In this document: positions 28,538 through 37,433 of the stretch, piece after piece | Layout of the letters: every line of letters starts with the position of its first letter | Numbering within the stretch: the stretch's first letter is position 1 | Assembly (NCBI RefSeq): GCF_000234665.1 | Contig: NC_018328.1 | Location: 496,001-560,000, forward strand | DNA length: 64,000 nt | Direction of reading: 5' to 3' | DNA from: Leishmania mexicana MHOM/GT/2001/U1103 | Lineage: Eukaryota; Euglenozoa; Kinetoplastea; Trypanosomatida; Trypanosomatidae | Notes under the pieces: model-generated | Seen by the model: the letters and a program-made list of their open reading frames with translations, nothing else | The model's database searches: none | What the model was told of the DNA's origin: nothing | Made by a program: the position numbers and the translations under genes

Positions 28538-30430
28538 ATGAGTCAGCTGAGGCTGCGTCGATCTTATCTCACGCAGCGGGAGTCCCATCCGGCGACGGGG
28601 TACTTGGCGGACAGGCACCACGTTGCGAACTGCAGCAGGAAGCGGCGGCTCAGCCGGTGTGGCGTGTCCTGTACCACTTTTCTGTGCATCCTTTTCTCTA
28701 TAATTGCCGTGGCGGGCTTCTTCGGCTACGCCGTATCGCGGAGTCCCAAGGACCTGGATGAGCAGTGGGATGACGTGCGCTCTTATGCGGCGTGGTGGTG
28801 GTCGACGATGCGCGGCACGACGCCACCGTGCACCTACGCCGGCGTGCGACACTACAGCTGGGGCGGCGCGGTAGACAACACGGGTAGGTGTGACTGCTGG
28901 CTTCGTCGTTGCCCTCCAGCGAGGGTCGGGCCGTCTTCCCGTCGCCAACCTTCTGACAGCAGGCGGCCGCTGCGGCCTCCTGTTTTGGTGTCGACGCGGT
29001 TCTCGTCACCGCCGACGGTGAATGGACTGTGGGAAAAGTGCGTCGCGGCGCAGACGCCGTTGACACCTCATGCCTTCGTCCACCCCATCCGCCTCTACGA
29101 GGCGCCGCACGGTGTGGCGGCCAGCGGTCTCTTCTCGAATATCCGAACCCCAATGTGCGTGCAGTCGGGTCGCGTGTACGCGGTGCTGCCGCCGAACGTG
29201 TCTTCCATCACCGCAACCTACAGCTTGGGGAGTTATGAGAACTTCTTCACGAACTTGACGGATGCGGTGCTGAAGCGTGGCGTCAAGTACCACCCGCTCA
29301 CCACAGTGCCAGCGGCTGGTGTGCTCATGGCGGTTTCTGGGCAAACTGGAAACCTCTACACCTTGATGCACGAGGGTCTGCGCGGGTGGGGCTCTCTCAT
29401 GGAGGAGGGCTTCGGCCTCGGCTTCGACTCGGTGGGGGACAAGAAGGCGTGGCGCAAAGTGCCGAAGCAGGTGCTCTTCCTTGATCACCCGCTCATGGGC
29501 ATTCCACAAGAGGCGGCGCACTCGTCCACGGTGGCGCGGCAGCTGGCCAACGCCTTCTCAGAGCCGACGGAGTCGCCCTTCTTCGCTATTGCGCCTATCA
29601 GTCGCATCCGCGCTGGGGAGGCATCACGGGAGCCGATGTATTGCTTCTGCGGTGGGTTCGTGGTGCCGTCGGTGGGGGTGCGGGACGAGGGCACTCTCAG
29701 CCGGTCGGGCTACGGCTACATGCGCCACGTCGTCAACCGGCACTTTGGTGGTGCGCCACTGGAGGGTGGCAATGCATGGTCTGCAAAGGAGGTGGAGGAG
29801 ACACGGGTGGGCAGCGTCTTCTACACCCCCGCGGTGCGGAGCGCATGGCCGCCGCAGGATACCGCGCTGGAAATAGCGCACCATGGCGATCTCAACCGGC
29901 GTCGTCGGCCACGCCTGCTGTGGATTGGCCACAACCGCCCGTGCATCATCGATGAGAGCAGCATCATCTCCGTCGCAAAGGATATTGGCTTTGAGGTGTA
30001 CGTTGACACGCAGTACACGGCACACACCAGTGCGGCGGAGCAGTTTTACCTCGCGCGCTACGCAGACGTGGTGGTTGGCTTTCACGGGGTGGCGCTCATC
30101 AACGCCGTCTGGATGGATGCGACAAGGCGCGAGTCATGCCGCACGTTAGTCGAGTTCCTCCCATACGCGCAGGCGAACCAGGTCGAGAGCGTGTACGGGG
30201 AGCCGGTGGTGGCGTCCGGCAACGCGTATGTGTCGGTAGTTCCTGTGGACGCGAAACTCGCAAGTTCCAACTATGATACAGAAGCCAAGCGCGAGCTCAT
30301 GGGCGAGGACAAGAGAGTACGTGCACGCGCTAACCACCTGGCTTTCACGAAGCACCGCACCAGCTACGACCTGGTGCAGGTAGAGGCGCAGCTGCGGGAG
30401 CTGCACGCCAAGTTGCAGAAGTGCCTGTAG
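28538..30430 (+). CDS. GT61-like glycosyltransferase, type II membrane protein
   Basis: The 630-residue protein has a basic N-terminal tail (RKRRLSR) followed by one hydrophobic segment at about residues 45-66, the usual type II Golgi glycosyltransferase layout with a lumenal catalytic domain. The C-terminal half matches the GT61/DUF563 pattern (family including plant xylosyl/arabinosyltransferases and animal EOGT): an IGHNRPCIIDE segment, a FEVYVDTQYTAHTSAAEQ segment, the diagnostic DVVVGFHGVALINAVW with GFHG at residues 514-517, and a following VEFLPY. Donor and acceptor sugars cannot be told from sequence; a role in Golgi glycoconjugate synthesis is inference. The long spacer behind it carries a SIDER-like candidate that may lie in its 3' UTR. 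The ATG at 28538 is the first one after the acceptor and gives a complete membrane anchor. Confidence 0.85.
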   Translation: MSQLRLRRSYLTQRESHPATGYLADRHHVANCSRKRRLSRCGVSCTTFLCILFSIIAVAGFFGYAVSRSPKDLDEQWDDVRSYAAWWWSTMRGTTPPCTYAGVRHYSWGGAVDNTGRCDCWLRRCPPARVGPSSRRQPSDSRRPLRPPVLVSTRFSSPPTVNGLWEKCVAAQTPLTPHAFVHPIRLYEAPHGVAASGLFSNIRTPMCVQSGRVYAVLPPNVSSITATYSLGSYENFFTNLTDAVLKRGVKYHPLTTVPAAGVLMAVSGQTGNLYTLMHEGLRGWGSLMEEGFGLGFDSVGDKKAWRKVPKQVLFLDHPLMGIPQEAAHSSTVARQLANAFSEPTESPFFAIAPISRIRAGEASREPMYCFCGGFVVPSVGVRDEGTLSRSGYGYMRHVVNRHFGGAPLEGGNAWSAKEVEETRVGSVFYTPAVRSAWPPQDTALEIAHHGDLNRRRRPRLLWIGHNRPCIIDESSIISVAKDIGFEVYVDTQYTAHTSAAEQFYLARYADVVVGFHGVALINAVWMDATRRESCRTLVEFLPYAQANQVESVYGEPVVASGNAYVSVVPVDAKLASSNYDTEAKRELMGEDKRVRARANHLAFTKHRTSYDLVQVEAQLRELHAKLQKCL

Positions 30431-31759
30431 GCACGCACGATTCTGTTCTCGCGGACCCTGCCAGCAGTCGCGAACCTGAGCGCCTTGGATCCCTCTTGAG
30501 CTGCTGCGACCCACGCGTGTGGTGTGGAGCTCCTCCTTCGCGCTGCCGCTGAGCGGCTTCACCACCACGGCCACACAGGCGTTGTTTCGTGGGTTTCACC
30601 TCGTCCTAAACCTCTTGTATTTTGTCAACGCGTCCATTCTCTCTCGGGCCGCTCCAACGCCACGCTGTCAAGGGCCTGACCGCTGGCATCAGCAGCGGTA
30701 CATCGCACTCACCTCCCCCCTCCCCATGCCGTGGGCACCTGGCCCTGCCACCACCAGAGGCGGTTTGGCATTGGGATGAAGGTGGGGCTGCTGGGCTCAA
30801 CACAGAGTGTGTGATGGGGGGCGGGGCACGGGACCCTGAGATACCACGCACTGAGAGAGGTGTGTGCCCCCCCTTCTCCTCGTTATCCGGGACCTCGTCC
30901 TGGAAAACTCGCGAAAAGTTTGGAAGGCGAGCCATGTGCATACCTGGCCATAGAACGTGAGGGCGACAGCGAAAGCTTTTCGGGATGGGAAGGCGCGGAC
31001 AAAGACGGGTGCTTGGTCATCTCTTCGCACACCGACTCCTCTCGCCCCTCCTGTAGAGATGTATGTGCGCCTGATGTGAACACCATTTTCATCGACAATA
31101 TCGGTGCGACAGCATGTGAGGGAAATGCCAAGGGGGCCAAGATTGACAGCAGAGGCGGCGGACAGGCTATGGTGACCTGGTGGTGTGTTCGGGGGAAGGG
31201 GAGGCGGACGGTGGTGGTGATAGGGATGGGCATCACCCCTCCCAACCCCCAACACACGTGCCAAGAACCACCCACGGAGATACACATCTCGCTTTCTTAC
31301 CTCCCCTCTGTGCACGTGTGTGTGGGGGGAGGGAGGGGAGCATAGCCAAGAGCGCGACACGGGCGCGATGTGTACAGAGAGGTGACGGGAAAACGGAAGA
31401 GACGCACGCGTATGGCCTCTGCCGATCTCTTCCGAGTGTTGACTCTGCGCGTCCTCTTCTCTGTGGCGCGAGAGGACACGCTCGAGGAAGGCAGAGCAAC
31501 GCTTTCAAGGGGCAGGCCAGATACTCCGGCCTTGAAACGCACCGCTCTCTTTTCCCTGGCAGCATCCGGCTTCCGTTCCCGCATGGCTCTCCTGTCGCCA
31601 CCCACGCATGCTCGCAACACCCTCGCGTACACGGGCTGATGCGCCTACCGTAGTGCACTCCCCCTTTCTCCCCCTCCTCCTTTTGCTGCTTCTTGCCATC
31701 ACTTCCCCCCCTCTCCCTGAGGATGATGCCGGTTACCTCATCGCGGTATCAGGGCCGCA

Positions 31760-32855
31760 TTACACCCTCACCCCTTGTGGGAATGCCAAGCAGCCGTCCT
31801 GTGGCCTGCCCTCGCGTGTTGGTTGCGGACTCTTGATGCCGGCGGACAGGTGTGGGCTGGCGCTGTTCCAAAGAGAGTTGGGGCCATGACGCCCCTTTTA
31901 CCGGTCCACTGCGCATCCTGTCGACGGTTCAAGAAAGCTTGATACGCCCGCTCCCGCCCAAAGGCCCGCGGATTCAGGAGGGGGAGGAATGCCCCCCTGC
32001 CGCCGCACAGCCTCCCAGCAGCGTCCCGCTTGTCGCGGCACATGCGGGCAAACCATCCAGGCACACGCCCCCCAGGGAGCAACGGCGCCCCGAAGCCGGC
32101 CCCAGGATCCGAAAATGTGAGCACTGCACGCGCGCTGCCAGCGGTGGTTGGCATGGTGGATTCCAGGAGGACATCCAGGCGTCGGTGGGGCGCGAGTGAT
32201 GGACGGGCGGGGCGTGAAGCGATCCATACGAGCCAGTCCCAAAGCACATGGGTGCAACACGCGCGGCATCTCCCACATCCCGACCGGGTGGGCTGATGGG
32301 GCGCAGATGCCGGAAGCGTGACGGGGACACCCCGAGCTGCACCATGGAGTCCTCCCGACGCCGGTGTGAAGAGTCACCGCACCACATTGAGGAACGCCGC
32401 TGCCTGAGGCGACTGAGAGGGCGAAGCATGGCACACAGCCGAGGGGGTGCAGGATCTCGGCGGGCTCTGACCCGCGGCTGGCGAGCCTCCTTCCTGAGCT
32501 TGCCCGGGATGCGCCTGCACCACCCCCTGCTGTCCCCGCGCGACGGACGCCAATGCTTCCGCCCACGAGCGCAGGACCCTGGACGCGGCCCGCTTCGGAT
32601 CAAGTTGTGCAGTACACCCTGACCCGCGTGGCGCCGGTCGAGCGGGACGTGCGCAACAGAGTGGACGAGGAGGGAGTGGGAGAGTTCGATAGAGACGCAT
32701 GGCCGGACTCGACGGCAGGTCGGCTCGTGCTGGTCGGCCAGGACTCCGCCGTGGGGCAGCAGAGGTGGGTGGACTGTGGTTGCGCATTGTGTCTATCAGC
32801 GGACTTGTTCGTGGCAGCGTGACGCGGTCAAAGGGAAAAAATGAAAAGAGAAGGG
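31760..32855 (+). mobile_element. Possible SIDER-type degenerate retroposon
   Basis: The block is complex, GC-rich non-coding sequence ending on the + strand in an A-rich stretch at about 32829-32851, within a spacer that otherwise consists of low-complexity DNA. SIDER elements are short degenerate relatives of ingi/L1Tc retroposons, abundant in Leishmania 3' UTRs, where many lower mRNA stability; several word-level patterns here look like that family. The length of about 1.1 kb exceeds one usual SIDER (roughly 0.5-0.8 kb), so it could be two elements, a longer DIRE fragment, or wrongly bounded. No reverse transcriptase motif or target-site duplication was identified. The assignment is from recall of family texture, not alignment. 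Confidence 0.45.
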
Positions 32856-33228
32856 TGGTCTCACTTAGCCTCCCTCGTCCTGCTCGACTTGATGCGCGGG
32901 TGTGCATGCCTGCTTGTACACGCCTGTGCCTACCGGTGCATGCGTGTTGTTTTGGTACGCTTACGGGCGTGCCAGCACGCGGCGTGTCACGCACCATCAT
33001 CGCCCTTATCGTGGCAAGCGTTATTATCCTTCTCTGCCTGCTTCTCTCTTCGTGGTGGCGGGACCCCGCAGAGATCCCCGAGGCACTCAGGAGAGGAATC
33101 GAGGGCAGCACCAAGCGCAGTCCTGTCGCACATGTGCCGCTCTCTGCATACAAGCACACGCATCTCCCCACCTCCCCTCCCCCGTCGCACCACACTGCTG
33201 CTCAAGAAACCCCAGCAGGAGCAGCAGC

Positions 33229-33268
33229 GCACTTTCTTTTGCGGTTGTTTCGTGTGCCCCGTCTCCAG
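33229..33268 (+). promoter_or_regulatory. Candidate spliced-leader acceptor for the CLYBL-like gene
   Basis: A T/C-rich tract ends in TCTCCAG with AG at 33267-33268, giving a 43-nt 5' UTR before the ATG at 33312 with no intervening ATG. Confidence 0.65.
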
Positions 33269-33311
33269 CAACTTGGTGTGTGTGTGTGGGTGCGAGGCAG
33301 TTGTGTGAACG

Positions 33312-34907
33312 ATGAAGAGGCTGATCGCTGGCATGGTGGGTGCACCGCGTGGCGCCGATCTTTTTGGTGGCGCCGCGGCGTTCCTCCACACAGCAAATCT
33401 TCTGGACCCCGTCCTGCGTGATAGCACCGCTGCGGCAACGCGAGCGCCTCGTCGAAGCCTCTCGTCTTCGTCATCGTCGTCGTCCTCTGCTTTCAGTGGC
33501 TCTCCCCGTTGCGGCAGCGCTGACGCAAGCGTCGTGAAAGGCGTTTTGGGTAGGCTGAGACAGCTCTACCTCGACTTCCAGATCTATCGTGGCCGCCAGC
33601 TGGACGCTGCGGCGGCCGTCGAGCAGCGCCGCCATGGGGACAGCGACGACGCCGCTTTCTCCACCGCTGCAGCTGCAGCCAAAGCGAAAAAGCATGGCGA
33701 CCAGGCCGGTGACGCGCAGGCTCGCGGGCGCTGCTCGCCGCTGATCTCGCGCAATGCCGCCCTGTGCCCACGCAGCGTTCTTTTCGTTCCAGGCTCGAAG
33801 CCGCGCGCCTTGGCCAAAATTCCGACGCTGCCGGCGGATTGCTTCATCCTTGATCTCGAGGACAGCGTCGGGGTAGCGTCGAAGCGGCGGGCGCGCGAGA
33901 ACATTCAGGCTTTTGTCGACGACCTGCAGAAGGAGCAGCGCACACAGCGCGGCGCCCAGGCTACCACCGGCACCGCTGGGGGTGGTGAGGCTGCTGCCGA
34001 GGCGGGCGACGCCTATCCCCGCCTGATTGTCCGCATCAACTCACCGGACTACGACCCGGTGACGGCGATGCTGGACTTGCAGCTGGTAGGCCTGCTGGGC
34101 CCCGCTATTGAAGGCATTGCGTTACCGAAGACGACCGTGCGCACGCATCAGCTCATCAAGGACTACGTGTACCCGTCTCATCAGCTGTGGGCCTTCTTCG
34201 AATCGCCGCTCTCCGTCATGCAGGCACCCCTTATCTGCGGACAGCAGGTGTATCGGTACGCCGTCATGGGGTACAACGACCTAAGTGCCGAGCTGCAGCT
34301 GCCCATGGCCACACCCCCGACTCTGCCGGGCGCCACCGACGGCGACCCCGTTAGCGAGGACGTCAAGGGGTCGCTGCACATTGCGGCGCGGCTGCCGTTG
34401 TGGCAGAGCACCGTGCAGGTGCTGCTGGCCGCTCGTGCGCATCACATGTTTGTCATCGATGCTGTCTTCAACGACCCCACTGACAAGGCCGGCTTCCGCC
34501 GCAGCCTGCAGGAGTGTCGTCTCCTAGGTTTGGATGGCAAAACACTCATCCACCCGGGACAGATTGAGCCCACCAACGCGGCATACACACCAGCGGAGGC
34601 GGAGGTGGCATGGGCGCAGCGCATCGTCGAGGCGGTGGAGCGCTCTGGGGGCGATGTGACCACAGTGGACGGCGCTATGGCGGAGGACTTGCACCAGCGG
34701 CAGGCAAGACATGTTCTTGCGTTGCATCGAAGCGCTGAGCTGGAGAAGACGCTCCGAAAGTCCGAGGCGCCGCAAGGTACCGCTGGGATCGGCGTCTCTA
34801 AGGAAGCCGCGGAGGGCACCACAGTGACTGGGGTGGCTGGAGGCGATTCCAACGAGACTGGCCGCCAGCCTCGCCGCACTCCCTCCCGGCATCGTTATGT
34901 GAGCTGA
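33312..34907 (+). CDS. Citrate lyase beta-like (CLYBL/HpcH-HpaI family) protein
   Basis: The 531-residue protein belongs to the HpcH/HpaI aldolase and citrate lyase beta superfamily, Mg-dependent TIM-barrel lyases that cleave or form C-C bonds on CoA or keto-acid substrates; mitochondrial CLYBL acts on citramalyl-CoA. Motifs in order: LFVPGSKPR near residue 155, the metal-binding LDLEDSVG near 180, LIVRIN near 240, FFESPLSVM near 297, GYNDLSAEL near 320, FVIDAVFNDP, and DGKTLIHPGQIEP near 414. The order and spacing match the family. The first about 145 residues are an Arg/Ser/Ala-rich extension with a poly-Ser run, consistent with a mitochondrial targeting region plus a disordered linker. A Gly/Ala-rich insert lies near residues 205-235, and the C-terminal about 60 residues are low complexity. 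The exact substrate in this organism is not determinable from sequence. A free-standing citrate lyase complex is not implied. Confidence 0.92.
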   Translation: MKRLIAGMVGAPRGADLFGGAAAFLHTANLLDPVLRDSTAAATRAPRRSLSSSSSSSSSAFSGSPRCGSADASVVKGVLGRLRQLYLDFQIYRGRQLDAAAAVEQRRHGDSDDAAFSTAAAAAKAKKHGDQAGDAQARGRCSPLISRNAALCPRSVLFVPGSKPRALAKIPTLPADCFILDLEDSVGVASKRRARENIQAFVDDLQKEQRTQRGAQATTGTAGGGEAAAEAGDAYPRLIVRINSPDYDPVTAMLDLQLVGLLGPAIEGIALPKTTVRTHQLIKDYVYPSHQLWAFFESPLSVMQAPLICGQQVYRYAVMGYNDLSAELQLPMATPPTLPGATDGDPVSEDVKGSLHIAARLPLWQSTVQVLLAARAHHMFVIDAVFNDPTDKAGFRRSLQECRLLGLDGKTLIHPGQIEPTNAAYTPAEAEVAWAQRIVEAVERSGGDVTTVDGAMAEDLHQRQARHVLALHRSAELEKTLRKSEAPQGTAGIGVSKEAAEGTTVTGVAGGDSNETGRQPRRTPSRHRYVS

Positions 34908-35600
34908 TGATGACTGCATGCGGCGACTGAAGTGCTGATGAAGCACACCCAGGGAAGCTTCCTCCTCCTCGCTCGCTCTATCTATCTGTGTGTGTGTTTC
35001 GGTTTACGCGCACGCGCTCTTGTGGTCTTCAGACACTAAAGGGGGGAGTGGCCAAGCGCGGGCTGAGGGGTGGGGTGGGGCGAAGAGCGCTGGACTCCGT
35101 TAGCGGGCACCCACAGCAGATTTTCGCCGCGCATCGTAGCGCCACAGACGTGCCTGTCTCTCTCTCCCGCTCCCCCTTTTCGGCCCTGACGGTCGTTGGG
35201 GGGGGTGTGAAACAACGCACAGGATGCTCGCAAACGACAGACCAGGTGTGAGTGGGCAGCGCGGGACACGACGCACTTTCCCCTCTTCCTCTGCGTGCAT
35301 TTTTCCCTTCTCCTGCCACCTTCCACGACCACTCTCCCTCTCAGCTTTGCTGGACCGTTGTGCCACGCCACGCTCTCCCCCTTCCCTCTCACCTTCTCTC
35401 TGCCTGCAAGCACCTTCACTGCATCTTCATCAGACAGATGTAGAAGGCCATGCGTGGCAGCTTCTCGCACGCGCTCATTGTCCACGCAGTTGATCCACGC
35501 ACCCCTCCACACAGTCGGACACCCACGTGCATCGCTCTCCTTCCCTCAATCACTTTCTCTGCTCCTGAGTTGCCTTAGCGACTGGGACACTCTCGTGTAG
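34908..35600. other. Intergenic region
   Basis: No gene seen. A TG run lies at about 34989-34999, G-rich blocks at about 35041-35080 and 35190-35208, and pyrimidine-rich sequence from about 35275 to 35405 and 35539-35578. Confidence 0.75.
35539..35578 (+). promoter_or_regulatory. Candidate spliced-leader acceptor for the kinase gene
   Basis: T/C-rich sequence is followed by AG at 35568-35569 and 35577-35578, both within about 35 nt of the ATG at 35601. Confidence 0.55.
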
Positions 35601-37433
35601 ATGCCTGGAGGCGGCGGGATGGTGACGACCATCGGCAACGGCGGTGGAGTTGTGGCCACGTGTGGACAGTGCGGGACGGCGTTTCAAAAGAGAAGCGCGC
35701 GCTTCTGCAGCCGATGCGGCGCGCAGCGTGATGTTCTAGCTGCGGCGGTGGTGACGGCAGCCGCCGCGGTGAGAAAGTCGAAGGCTAAAGAGGCGGTTGT
35801 GTCGATGCCGCCCTTGGCCTCCGCCGGCAAGGAGTCGGTCTCGGGGCCACTGGGTGATGGCGCGAAGGGCACGCTGCGGCCGTTCGATCTAGAGAAGCTC
35901 AGCGAGAAGAAGCGAAGTAGCGGCGGCGGTAGTGTGACCCCACCGCCCTTGACAGAGGTGTCGCCGTCTGCGCTAGAGTTTCGCGATCCAAGCGAGGTCA
36001 CATCCATCACCACACCGAAGCGGCGAGCTAGCCTTGCAACCGGGGCTGGAGGTGTGCTTTCCTCTGCCGTTGACACTTCTCTTACCCTTTCTGGTCAACA
36101 GCAGCGGCGACTCGGGCAGCGCGCGTCTTCCAAGTACGCCAAGGACGGGTCACTCACCGAGTCGCCTCTGGCATCGATGGCTGACCCGGACCAGCTTGAG
36201 CATGTGCTCACCTCGTCTTCACAAGAGAACGCGGCGACGGGAGGCGGTGGGGGCAACGGCGTTGGCCGAAATTGCGTCCCCATCCCGCCCCCCGAGAAGC
36301 GCCCGCCGTCCACCTTTCCACTACCTGTGGCGCTAGTGCGCAGGGACGGGGGCAGGGCAACAGTGACTGATGGCGCAGACTTCAAGGGCGCCTCGGTGAA
36401 AACACCTCCCACTGCCTCGCCGGCGGACACGCAGGCGCCCACGAGAAACGGCGGCGACAGCGAGGAGGCTATCGCGTCTCTGCGCCCATCGGCGGAGGAG
36501 GAGGCACAGTACACGGCCTGGGTGACGCTCTCGCCGGACGACCTCACCCCGGAGATGCTGCAGACTAGCAATGCTAGCGAGCTGCGACAGTGGCGCAGGG
36601 GCAGCCTCATCGGCCGTGGCACCTACGGGTCTGTCTATCTCGGGCTCCTTCCGGATGGCAGCTTCCACGCCGTCAAGTGCGTGGAGCTGGGCAACAAAAA
36701 GGCCGCAACCGATCACCTCGGCGCCCTCGAGCTTGTCTCACTCTCGCGAGAGGTCAATATGATGCATCGCTTGCGACACCAAAACCTCTGCACGTTCAAA
36801 GGCGTTTACTTCGACTCGGAGAGCGTCTCCGTCTGCATGTTCATGGAGTACATTGGCGGGGGCTCCCTCTCCGGCCTCGTCAAGAAGTTCAAGCCGCTGC
36901 CGCCCTCGGTGGTGCGCAGCTGGACGCAGCAGCTGCTCTCCGGGTTACACTACCTACACAGCCAGCACATTATTCACCGCGACATCAAGGGCGACAATGT
37001 GCTGGTCGACACCACAGCCGATCCAGTCACCCAGTCGCAGATCAAACTTGTCGACTTCGGCGCGGCGCGGCGGCTGACAGACGCCGTGTCGCAGAGCAGC
37101 ACCGTGATCGGCACACCGTACTGGATGGCACCCGAGGTGGTGGACGCGTCCGGAGACGGGAGCGGGTATAGCTACAAGGCGGATGTGTGGTCGGTGGGGT
37201 GCACTGTGGCGGAGATGCTGACGGGGCGGCCGCCGTGGCCGTGCAAGACGAGTGCACCAGCCGCTATCATGATGATTGCGTCTGCCACCGGGATGCCGAC
37301 GGAGATTCCCGAAGAGGAGGCGACGCCAGGATGCTTAGACTTCATGCGCCAGTGCTTCATCCGCGACCCGGAGAAGCGACCGACGGTGCAGCAGCTGCTG
37401 CAGCACCCGTGGATACAAGCAAAGATGGAGTAG
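35601..37433 (+). CDS. STE11/MEKK-like protein kinase with N-terminal zinc ribbon
   Basis: The 610-residue protein phosphorylates Ser/Thr by motif content. The kinase domain runs from about residue 331 to 606: Gly loop GRGTYGSV, catalytic-lysine segment HAVKCVEL with K359, catalytic loop HRDIKGDN with D461, DFG aspartate D485, activation segment ending GTPYWMAPE, and VWSVGCTVAEML. The GTPYWMAPE form, the GGGSLSGLV hinge region and the HRDIKGDN loop favour the STE11 (MAPKKK/MEKK) group. All catalytic residues are present, so it should be active. At the N terminus Cys21, Cys24, Cys36 and Cys39 form a CxxC-x11-CxxC zinc ribbon, unusual in this kinase group. Residues about 50-330 are Ser/Pro/Ala-rich and probably disordered, possibly regulatory. 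No membrane segment is seen. The start is the first ATG behind a plausible acceptor. Confidence 0.95.
   Translation: MPGGGGMVTTIGNGGGVVATCGQCGTAFQKRSARFCSRCGAQRDVLAAAVVTAAAAVRKSKAKEAVVSMPPLASAGKESVSGPLGDGAKGTLRPFDLEKLSEKKRSSGGGSVTPPPLTEVSPSALEFRDPSEVTSITTPKRRASLATGAGGVLSSAVDTSLTLSGQQQRRLGQRASSKYAKDGSLTESPLASMADPDQLEHVLTSSSQENAATGGGGGNGVGRNCVPIPPPEKRPPSTFPLPVALVRRDGGRATVTDGADFKGASVKTPPTASPADTQAPTRNGGDSEEAIASLRPSAEEEAQYTAWVTLSPDDLTPEMLQTSNASELRQWRRGSLIGRGTYGSVYLGLLPDGSFHAVKCVELGNKKAATDHLGALELVSLSREVNMMHRLRHQNLCTFKGVYFDSESVSVCMFMEYIGGGSLSGLVKKFKPLPPSVVRSWTQQLLSGLHYLHSQHIIHRDIKGDNVLVDTTADPVTQSQIKLVDFGAARRLTDAVSQSSTVIGTPYWMAPEVVDASGDGSGYSYKADVWSVGCTVAEMLTGRPPWPCKTSAPAAIMMIASATGMPTEIPEEEATPGCLDFMRQCFIRDPEKRPTVQQLLQHPWIQAKME

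Larger units (their letters stand above)
30431..33311. other. Long intergenic region (2.9 kb)
   Basis: No gene is supported. The section 30431-31750 shows nothing beyond ordinary spacer sequence with C-rich and TG patches. The section from about 31760 to 32855 differs in texture: GC-rich, not simple-repeat-like, and open in several frames on both strands; it is listed separately as a possible retroposon. The remaining part leads to the acceptor at 33267-33268. Confidence 0.7.

Noticed and set aside
32374..33195. 273-codon minus-strand frame in the long spacer, with other overlapping frames
   Set aside because: Open in several frames at once because the block is GC-rich; no domain, no acceptor in the minus orientation, and it overlaps the SIDER-like candidate.
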